Origin: an uncultured Lachnospiraceae bacterium
GTDB lineage: Bacteria > Bacillota > Clostridia > Lachnospirales > Lachnospiraceae
Assembly: GCA_910578555.1 (NCBI GenBank)
Contig: CAJTPS010000003.1
Coordinates: forward strand, 62,001-126,000
Length of the DNA: 64,000 nt
Direction of reading: 5' to 3'
Made by a program: the position numbers and the translations under genes. Shown here piece after piece: positions 10,047 through 16,551 of this stretch. The notes under the pieces were generated by a model. The model did not search any database, was not told the origin of the DNA, and was given only the letters and a program-made list of their open reading frames with translations. The stretch's first letter is position 1. Every line of letters begins with the position of its first letter.

Positions 10047-10424
10047 ATGGAATTAGCAGCTTTTTTTCAGAGTATCATAGAACAGGACCGGTGTGCGGTG
10101 GTGATCTGCAATGTAGAGCATGAGATCATCTATATGAATCCGGCGGCAGTGCAGCGGTATGCGAAGCGCGGCGGCGCGAAGCTGGTGGGAAACAGCATTC
10201 TGGACTGCCATAATGAGAAGTCGGCGGAAATGATCCGGAAAGTGACCGCATGGTTTGCAGAAAGCGCGGACCATAATATTCTCTATACCTATCGTAATGA
10301 TAAGGAAAACAAGGACGTATATATGGTGGCGCTGCGGGACGGGACGGGTGCCCTGATCGGGTATTATGAGAAACATGAGTACCGCAGTCCCGAGACGGTG
10401 GAAGCGTATCATTTTATGGAATAA
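10047..10424 (+). CDS. Small stand-alone PAS-domain protein
   Basis: A 125-residue soluble protein consisting of one PAS fold: an N-terminal helix, the strand segment VVICNVEHEIIYMNPAAVQRY, an NSILDCHNEKS loop and strands ending GALIGYYEKHEYR. Such single-PAS proteins bind a small ligand or partner. Lying only 24 bases after a hybrid kinase gene, it may be a sensory accessory to it. ATG 10047 is chosen because TGGAGG sits 7 bases upstream; ATG 10041 is too close to that site. No catalytic motif is visible. Confidence 0.78.
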   Translation: MELAAFFQSIIEQDRCAVVICNVEHEIIYMNPAAVQRYAKRGGAKLVGNSILDCHNEKSAEMIRKVTAWFAESADHNILYTYRNDKENKDVYMVALRDGTGALIGYYEKHEYRSPETVEAYHFME

Positions 10425-10515
10425 TCCGTGAAGCGGGAGGCGGCAATCGAATACGATATCGTAGTGGTTTGCAAAACGGGAACTTAGTTATATCAGGTAA
10501 ACAGGGGGAGCAGAT

Positions 10516-11887
10516 ATGAAGCTGACGGGCAGAGAAAAAATATCATACGGTCTGGGGGGCAGTCGGAAAGGACATGGTATATATGCTTTCCGCAAGCTAT
10601 ATTCTGTATTATTATCAGGATATTCTGGGTGTGAGCGCCATTGCCATGGGAATCATTCTGATGGCCGCACGCGCATTTGACGCGTTTAACGATCCGGTCA
10701 TGGGTGTCCTGGTAGCGAAGACCAGAACGAGGTGGGGAAAATTCCGGCCGTGGATGCTGATCGGAACGATTCTGAATGCCGTGATTCTCGTGGTAATGTT
10801 TGCGGCACCGCCGGCGCTTTCCGGCGGTGGTCTGGCTGTATATGCGGCGGTTGCTTATGTGTTGTGGGGTGTGACCTACACAATGATGGATATCCCCTAC
10901 TGGTCCATGATTCCTGCTTTTACAGAGGGCGGCAGAGAGCGGGAAGGGCTGACAACACTGGCAAGATCCTGTGCGGGTGTTGGATCTGCGCTGATTACGA
11001 TTGTCACTATGATGTGTGTGCAGGCGCTGGGGCATGGCGATGAGCGGACGGGGTTTTTAAAGTTTGCGCTGATCATAGCCGTTTTGTTTGTCTTTTTTAT
11101 CGGAACAACCTGCTTCAATATTAAGGAGAAATCAACTGTTGATGTGGAAGCGCCTTCTGTCGGACAGATGTTTCGGGCACTGCTTCAGAATGATCAGACG
11201 ATGGTCGTTGTGATTACGATCGTGCTGATTAACTGCTCTTTATATGTCACGTCGAACCTTCTGATCTATTTCTTTAAATATGATTTCGGGGGTGATACAT
11301 GGTATAACGAATACACACTCTTTAATGTCTTCGGCGGCGGGGTTCAGATATTATCCATGATGCTGTTCTATCCTTTGCTTCGCAGGCTTATCAGCTCTTT
11401 ACAGGTATTCTACGTAAGTTTCATAATGGCAATTACGGGATATGCGCTGCTGTTTGTGTTCATGTGTCTGGGACTTACCAGTATATTTATACTGTTTGTG
11501 CCGGCGTTCCTTATATTTGCCGCGTTCGGTATGCTGACTGTGCTGACTACGGTATTTCTGGCCAACACGGTAGATTATGGGGAACTCAGGAACGACAGAC
11601 GTGATGAGAGTGTTATCTTTTCTATGCAGACATTTGTGGTCAAGCTGGCTTCCGGGGTGTCGGCACTGATTGCTTCGATCTGTCTGTCCGTCTGCAGACT
11701 GAGCAACGACACTTCCGGGGCTGTAGCTGCGGAAGCGGCAGGGGGATCTGTTTTCGGGCTGCGAATGACCATGACGGTGGTTCCGGTTGCCGGACTTCTG
11801 CTGTCGGTGTTCCTGTTCCACAGGAAATATATTCTTACAGAGCGTAAAGTGGAGGAGATTGCGGCGCAGATCAGGGAGAAGCGCTAA
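10516..11887 (+). CDS. GPH-family sugar:cation symporter (MFS fold), with a one-base frameshift near the start
   Basis: The protein has about twelve membrane segments and matches the glycoside-pentoside-hexuronide:cation symporter family (MelB/XylP type), which imports glycosides with a cation. The natural start is ATG 10516 behind AGGGGGAG; it reads MKLTGREKISYGLG and then leaves frame. The frame resumes as AVGKDMVYMLSAS from about 10559. Restoring it needs removal of one G from the six-G run at 10554-10559. The rest of the frame, through 11887, is intact. It is either a sequencing or assembly error in a homopolymer, or a true or phase-variable mutation. The downstream ATG 10574 could give a slightly truncated protein. 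Substrate unknown. Confidence 0.8.
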
Positions 11888-12090
11888 TAAACTGCCGGAA
11901 ATCGATTGAAAGGTTTTCGTAGGTCCATACTTTGACCGAAGATTGTGGTTTGGGGTAAAGCGGCAGAATATGCCTGAATGTGTAAACGCACGGTTTGCCG
12001 ATTGCTTTTTTGTTGAATTTATCATAACGCCTTATAGTCGGTATGCAAAAAAAATATCACTAACCTGATTGGTCAATGATATTTTTATAA

Positions 12091-12247
12091 GAAGTTAATT
12101 TGCGAAGCAAGTAAAAGACACTTCAGGATTTTCGAGTTTGCTATGCAAACTCGCGAAGTTAATTTGCGAAGTAAAGAAGAGATACTTCCGGACTTTCGAG
12201 TTTGCTATGCAAACTCGCGAAGTTAATTTGCGAAGCAAATTTACTTC
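12091..12247. repeat. 64-bp tandem repeat, 2.5 copies, of palindromic elements
   Basis: Units begin GAAGTTAATTTGCGAAG at 12091, 12155 and 12219 (period exactly 64; the third is partial). Each full unit ends with the hairpin CGAGTTTGC-tat-GCAAACTCG. The partial third unit folds on itself (GAAGTTAATTTGC with GCAAATTTACTTC). The array fills the gap between the converging symporter and asnA genes and stops 3 bases before the asnA stop codon. I see nothing else in 11888-12090. Confidence 0.85.
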
Positions 12248-12249
12248 AC

Positions 12250-13260
12250 TTACAGGAGCTGTACCCCGTTTGCCAACGCTTCCCTCACCACTTCTTCCGG
12301 CCACAGAGAGGACTGTACTTCTCCGATATGTGCTTTACGCAGGAAGAACATGCAGATGCGGGACTGGCCGATGCCGCCGCCGATGGTATAGGGCAGTTCT
12401 TCATTCAGGACCGCTTTCTGGAAGGGGAGCGCCGCTCTCTCCGGGCAGCCGGCTTTGTCAAGCTGGCTAAGCAGAGCCTCCCGATCGACACGAATGCCCA
12501 TGGAGGACAGTTCCAGCGAGATATCCAGCACCGGATAGTAGACCAGAATATCAGCGTTCAGCGCCCAGTCGTCGTAGTCAGGCGCGCGGCCGTCATGTCT
12601 GATGCCGGATTCCATCATATCACCGATCTGCATGAGACAGACCGCACCCTTGGCCTTGGCTATGTAGTATTCACGCTCCTTCGGCGTGTAGTCCGGAAAC
12701 ATGTTTTCCAGTTCCTGCGTTGTGATAAAGAAAATGTCATGCGGAAGAATTTCGCTGATATAGTCATAGCGGATCGCCATATATTTTTCCGTTTTGCGCA
12801 GTACCTTGTAGACGGCTTTGACCGTTTCTTTCAGATAATCAAGGGTACGCTCTTCACGGGAGATGATTTTCTCCCAGTCCCACTGATCCACGTATATGGA
12901 ATGGATATTGTCTGTCGTTTCGTCTCTGCGGATAGCGCTCATATCCGTGTAGAGTCCCTCTCCGTATGTAAAACCGTATTTCTGTAACGCCATGCGTTTC
13001 CATTTTGCCAGAGAGTGCACGATTTCCGCCTGTGCATCGTTTTGTTCTTTAATACCGAAAGAAACGGGACGTTCCACGCCGTTTAAGTTGTCGTTCAGGC
13101 CGGAGTCCGGATCTACGAAAAGCGGTGCGGATACGCGCAGAAGATGCAGTTCTTCCGCTAACAGTACCTGAAAAAAGTCTTTGACCGTCTTGATGCCGAT
13201 CTGCGTGTCATGCAGATTCAGCGCTGATTTGTAATCTTTGGGAATCATTAAATTGTCCAT
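12250..13260 (-). CDS. asnA: Aspartate-ammonia ligase
   Basis: A 336-residue cytoplasmic enzyme that makes asparagine from aspartate, ammonia and ATP. It is a class II aminoacyl-tRNA synthetase-like fold. Family landmarks are the N-terminal HDTQIGIKTVKDFFQ region, RVSAPLFVDPDSGLNDNLNG, HSIYVDQWDWEK, and the C-terminal TIGGGIGQSRICMF. Length equals that of known AsnA proteins (about 330). The start at 13260 (ATG on the minus strand) follows GTGAGG by 6 bases; an upstream GTG at 13272 overlaps that site. It is transcribed alone and diverges from the radical SAM repair gene. Confidence 0.96.
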   Translation of the reverse strand: MDNLMIPKDYKSALNLHDTQIGIKTVKDFFQVLLAEELHLLRVSAPLFVDPDSGLNDNLNGVERPVSFGIKEQNDAQAEIVHSLAKWKRMALQKYGFTYGEGLYTDMSAIRRDETTDNIHSIYVDQWDWEKIISREERTLDYLKETVKAVYKVLRKTEKYMAIRYDYISEILPHDIFFITTQELENMFPDYTPKEREYYIAKAKGAVCLMQIGDMMESGIRHDGRAPDYDDWALNADILVYYPVLDISLELSSMGIRVDREALLSQLDKAGCPERAALPFQKAVLNEELPYTIGGGIGQSRICMFFLRKAHIGEVQSSLWPEEVVREALANGVQLL

Positions 13261-13278
13261 AAGAAACCTCACTTAAAT

Positions 13279-13338
13279 ATAGAAGTAGATGTAAAACAAA
13301 TTTACTTCTATTTAACCGCTTTTTGCAAAAGAAATCAA
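13279..13338 (-). promoter_or_regulatory. Possible asnA promoter and adjoining inverted repeat
   Basis: On the minus strand TTGATT (13333-13338) and TTAAAT (13310-13315) are 17 bases apart. Directly after comes a perfect 9-bp inverted repeat, ATAGAAGTA/TACTTCTAT (13279-13311). It could be an operator or a leader hairpin. A related AAGTAAATTTACTT palindrome lies before the ECF transporter gene at 47.7 kb. Confidence 0.4.
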
Positions 13339-13387
13339 TAGAATTGAAGAAAAGATTGAAAGTTAAAATTTTTCATCACAACAAAAA

Positions 13388-13399
13388 GAACGAATGTTC
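13388..13399. promoter_or_regulatory. LexA (DinR) box 1
   Basis: GAAC-GAAT-GTTC, a perfect match to the Firmicute SOS operator GAACN4GTTC. It lies 11 bases upstream of the -35 element of the radical SAM repair gene. Confidence 0.8.
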
Positions 13400-13409
13400 G
13401 AAAAAATGC

Positions 13410-13438
13410 TTGTAATGGAATGCGGAGTGTGATATGAT
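13410..13438 (+). promoter_or_regulatory. Promoter of the radical SAM repair operon
   Basis: TTGTAA (13410-13415) and TATGAT (13433-13438) are 17 bases apart. The promoter is flanked on both sides by LexA boxes. The predicted transcript start, near 13445, falls just before box 2. Confidence 0.7.
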
Positions 13439-13447
13439 ACAAATACG

Positions 13448-13459
13448 GAACAAACGTTC
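13448..13459. promoter_or_regulatory. LexA (DinR) box 2
   Basis: GAAC-AAAC-GTTC, a second perfect SOS box, centred exactly 60 bp (close to six helical turns) from box 1. Lying at or just past the transcript start, it also argues that the protein starts downstream (13497 or 13503) and not at the in-frame ATG 13434. Confidence 0.8.
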
Positions 13460-13502
13460 TGTATGGGATGATCTGTTATTAGAAAAGGAAATTGGTTTGA
13501 GG

Positions 13503-14846
13503 ATGGAGATCAGGATATCGCCGCAGATGTCGGTCATGGATAAACTGAAGATACTGGCGGATGCCGCGAAATATGATGTGTCGTGCAGTTCCAGCGGGTC
13601 AAACCGCAGGAATGACGGTACGGGGATCGGCAACACTTTTGCGGCCGGGCTTTGTCATAGTTTTGCCGCGGATGGAAGATGTATTTCCTTGTTAAAGATA
13701 CTGTTCACAAACGAGTGCATATATGATTGCCGGTATTGTATCAACAGGAAGTCTAATGACGTGCCGCGGGCGTCTTTTACACCAGATGAGGTGTGTGAAC
13801 TGACGATGGAATTTTACAGACGCAATTATATAGAAGGTTTGTTTTTAAGCTCGGGGATTCTGTACAGTCCGAATTATACGATGGAATTGATCTGCGAGAC
13901 GGTGCACAAGCTGCGAACGGTACATCGGTTTCAGGGATATATCCATGTGAAGGCGATACCGGGGGCGGATCCGCTTCTCATTCAGCGGGCGGGTTATCTG
14001 GCGGATCGTATGAGCGTGAATCTGGAAATGGCTACGGCGGAGGGTCTGCGGGAGATGGCGCCGAATAAGCATCGCAGGAATATATTGAAACCGATGCGGC
14101 AGATTCAGAACGGCATCGCGGAGAATAAGAACGAACTTACTTTATACCGGCATGCGCCGCATTTCTGTGAGGCAGGACAGTCTACACAGATGGTGGTGGG
14201 AGCGCTGCCGGAGAGCGACTACCAGATCATGTCTGTGGCGGAGAACCTGTATGACAAGTTTTCCCTTAAGAGAGTGTATTACTCGGCTTTTGTGAACGTG
14301 AACGAGGATAAGGCGCTGCCCGCCGTGAGCGGAGGACCGCCGCTTCTCAGGGAACACAGACTGTATCAGGCGGACTGGCTGCTGCGATTCTATGACTTTA
14401 AAGTGGATGAGTTGTTGACGGCAGAACGTCCGAATTTTAATATGGCAATCGATCCGAAAGCAGATTGGGCGGTGCGTCATCTGGAAGTGTTTCCGGTGGA
14501 GGTAAATCGTGCGGATTACAGACTGCTGCTCAGGATTCCGGGTGTCGGCGTCAAGAGTGCGAGACGGATCATAGCAGCCAGACGGTTCGGCAGCTTGACA
14601 TTTGAAGATTTGAAGAAAATGGGTGTGGTGTTGAAACGTGCATTATATTTTATTACATGCGGCGGCAGGATGATGTATCCGACGAAGATCGAGGAGGAGT
14701 ATATTGTGCGCAATCTGACCTATCAGAATCAGATGGGCAGGGGAGAACGGCTTCCTTTTATGCCGGACGGGACGACATACAGACAGACGAGTTTATTTGA
14801 TGACGGGATGATTCTCGGTGCACAGGGGTATCGGAGCATATCGTGA
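13503..14846 (+). CDS. Putative DNA modification/repair radical SAM protein (TIGR03916-type)
   Basis: About 447 residues. It holds a radical SAM cluster motif CIYDCRYC (CX3CX2C) after a CSSSGSNRRN stretch, and a C-terminal helix-hairpin-helix (RIPGVGVKSARRIIAARRFG) that suggests DNA binding. The family is related in its core to spore photoproduct lyase and is known only as a putative DNA modification or repair enzyme. It nearly always sits next to a TIGR03915 protein, as here. The two LexA boxes at its promoter support a DNA-damage role. Start choice: ATG 13503 matches the family N-terminus; TTG 13497 has a better-spaced AAGGA. The reaction is not known to me. Confidence 0.9.
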   Translation: MEIRISPQMSVMDKLKILADAAKYDVSCSSSGSNRRNDGTGIGNTFAAGLCHSFAADGRCISLLKILFTNECIYDCRYCINRKSNDVPRASFTPDEVCELTMEFYRRNYIEGLFLSSGILYSPNYTMELICETVHKLRTVHRFQGYIHVKAIPGADPLLIQRAGYLADRMSVNLEMATAEGLREMAPNKHRRNILKPMRQIQNGIAENKNELTLYRHAPHFCEAGQSTQMVVGALPESDYQIMSVAENLYDKFSLKRVYYSAFVNVNEDKALPAVSGGPPLLREHRLYQADWLLRFYDFKVDELLTAERPNFNMAIDPKADWAVRHLEVFPVEVNRADYRLLLRIPGVGVKSARRIIAARRFGSLTFEDLKKMGVVLKRALYFITCGGRMMYPTKIEEEYIVRNLTYQNQMGRGERLPFMPDGTTYRQTSLFDDGMILGAQGYRSIS

Positions 14847-14951
14847 TCCGGCTGCAGATATATTACGTATGCGCTTTCGTCTGGAGCGGGCGAATGCTGC
14901 GCGACATGGTTTGAACGGCAGCCTGTGCCGTGACAGAGGAGGCACATATTT

Positions 14952-15725
14952 ATGGAAGAGAAATATATTATCTGTGAGGACTCTCTGGAGGGAATCTTTA
15001 CGGCAGTTTATGATGCGTATGCGTTGCGGGAGGGGCATGACCGGCTTCACGTGCAGGTAGGCGAGGAGGATAATTACCGGCTGTTTGCGACATATCTGTA
15101 TAGCAGGCCGGATACTGTCAAGACTGATAAGGTGGTGCGTACGTTAAAGAGCCGGCTTGGAGAAGAAGTGTACGGGACGATCTGCCGGGCGGCGGCTTCC
15201 GATGACAGTTCCAAAGGTGACGCGGTATATCATACTGTGGTAGAGGGAATTACTGCAGGCAGCGGCAGGCGGACAATGGAGAATCTGCGCAATCCCTATG
15301 TAGTCCGGACCTTTGAACTTGCAAGACGAACAGCGAATGAAGAGCACCATGAACTGGAGTTTATACGATTTCAGGAGCTGGAGCAGGGTATCCTGTACTC
15401 TTTGATCGGGCCAAAGAACAATGTGATTCCATTTATCATGCCGCATTTTGCCGATCGTCTGGCGACGGAGAACTTCATGATATATGATGAGGGGCGAGGA
15501 CTGTTCGGCGTCCATCCGGCACGCGGGGAATGGTATCTTGTATCGGATGCGGCGCGTTTATCCGAGGAGGTTCTGCAGAAGTCACACAAGGAACAGCAAT
15601 ATCAGGAACTGTTTACATTGTTCCATAAGACGATTGCGATCAGGGAACGCAGAAACATTCGTCTGCAGTGTCAGATGCTGCCGCTTCGATTCCAAGAATA
15701 TATGGTGGAATTTAATAAAAACTGA
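14952..15725 (+). CDS. TIGR03915-family putative DNA metabolism protein, partner of the radical SAM protein
   Basis: A 257-residue soluble protein starting MEEKYIICEDSLEGIFTAVYDAY, a typical opening for this family. A central segment NLRNPYVVRTFELARRTANEEH and a C-terminal RNIRLQCQMLPLRFQEYMVEF also fit. It is found almost only beside the radical SAM/HhH protein, and in some bacteria it is fused to a uracil-DNA-glycosylase-like domain; this is family knowledge, not visible here. GAGGAGG lies 9 bases before ATG 14952, and 105 bases separate it from the upstream gene, so the two are probably co-transcribed from the LexA-flanked promoter. Confidence 0.85.
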   Translation: MEEKYIICEDSLEGIFTAVYDAYALREGHDRLHVQVGEEDNYRLFATYLYSRPDTVKTDKVVRTLKSRLGEEVYGTICRAAASDDSSKGDAVYHTVVEGITAGSGRRTMENLRNPYVVRTFELARRTANEEHHELEFIRFQELEQGILYSLIGPKNNVIPFIMPHFADRLATENFMIYDEGRGLFGVHPARGEWYLVSDAARLSEEVLQKSHKEQQYQELFTLFHKTIAIRERRNIRLQCQMLPLRFQEYMVEFNKN

Positions 15726-15863
15726 ATAAATTGCGGCTATGGGAGCCAGCTGCAGAGACAGATAATAGACAGATTATACAAAAATCAATTTGAAGCTCAA
15801 AGTATTTATGTAAAGTTGCCAAAAAGCGGAAATATTGCATTTTATCAGGAACAATAATGGCTC

Positions 15864-15891
15864 TTTACAAATAGAAAGAAAAGAGTATAAT
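15864..15891 (+). promoter_or_regulatory. Promoter of the Crh-like gene
   Basis: TTTACA and TATAAT with a 16-base spacer. It implies a leader of about 110 bases before ATG 16010, which contains a small TGATG...CATCA stem and no recognisable riboswitch. Confidence 0.6.
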
Positions 15892-16009
15892 CATTTCAAA
15901 CGAGGAGAAAGTGAACAGTTTGTGATGGTTTAGCTGTCGGCTTCATCATTGCAACAAATTTTCTATGTGTGCCTTTTGTATACATAAGTGAAAAAGGAAG
16001 GTGAATGGT

Positions 16010-16234
16010 ATGCAACACAGAATTAAGTTAAGACCGGATGAGGTGAGGGACTTTGTTTCCGCTGCAACAAAATGCATTTATGACGTTGACATCTCTTATA
16101 ACAGCTTTATTGTAGATGCCAAGTCTATTATCGGGGTGTTGGGACTTAATTTCAATCAGGTTCTGACGGTTGCGTATAACGGGTATGACGCTGAGTTTGA
16201 GCAATATCTGAAGCAGTTCGCAGTGGCGTGTTAA
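16010..16234 (+). CDS. HPr-family protein lacking the active-site histidine (Crh-like)
   Basis: A 74-residue protein whose pattern follows HPr: MQHRIKLRPDEVRDFVSAATK, then DVDISYNSFIVDAKSIIGVLGL. The serine region of HPr (KSIMGVM, Ser46) is kept as AKSIIGVL, while the GIHARP motif with the phospho-carrier histidine is absent (LRPDEVRDF). This is the layout of Bacillus Crh, which cannot take phosphate from enzyme I but, when serine-phosphorylated by HPr kinase, acts as a CcpA co-regulator. By analogy a role in catabolite control is inferred. GGAAGGTG precedes ATG 16010. It is monocistronic, with its own promoter and terminator. Confidence 0.75.
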   Translation: MQHRIKLRPDEVRDFVSAATKCIYDVDISYNSFIVDAKSIIGVLGLNFNQVLTVAYNGYDAEFEQYLKQFAVAC

Positions 16235-16319
16235 GCGGCAGACCCGATAGAGTATCGCCGCTCCCGGACAGGCAACGGTGTAAAAGGATCATAGTTATTA
16301 GATGGAATTCGTCACATTG

Positions 16320-16362
16320 ACTCCCTATTTAAGATAGCGTAATATCTTAACAGGGAGTTTTT
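16320..16362 (+). terminator. Intrinsic terminator after the Crh-like gene
   Basis: ACTCCCT pairs with AGGGAGT around an inner TAAGATA/TATCTTA stem and is followed by TTTTT. The rest of 16235-16551 contains a second inverted repeat (GTGATTTCT at 16363 with AGAAATCAC at 16391) and no gene. Confidence 0.8.
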
Positions 16363-16551
16363 GTGATTTCTACCGGTCGGGATGCAAGGGAGAAATCACG
16401 TTATAATTCACATCTGCGTCGGATTTTGCACGCATTTAGGGTGACGATTCGGTGTGAATGGCAACAGCATGGTGCGAATGTGAAAAGTAACGAAATTACA
16501 GCTGTCTAAAGTGCGGTTTATGACAGCAGATGCAGAAGGAAGCAGTCTGAG

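Noticed and set aside
12202..12987. 261-codon plus-strand frame
   Set aside because: It begins in the 64-bp repeat and runs antisense through asnA, a convincing gene on the other strand.
13261..13433. T-box leader controlling asnA
   Set aside because: The gap to the divergent gene is too short and no T-box core sequence is present.
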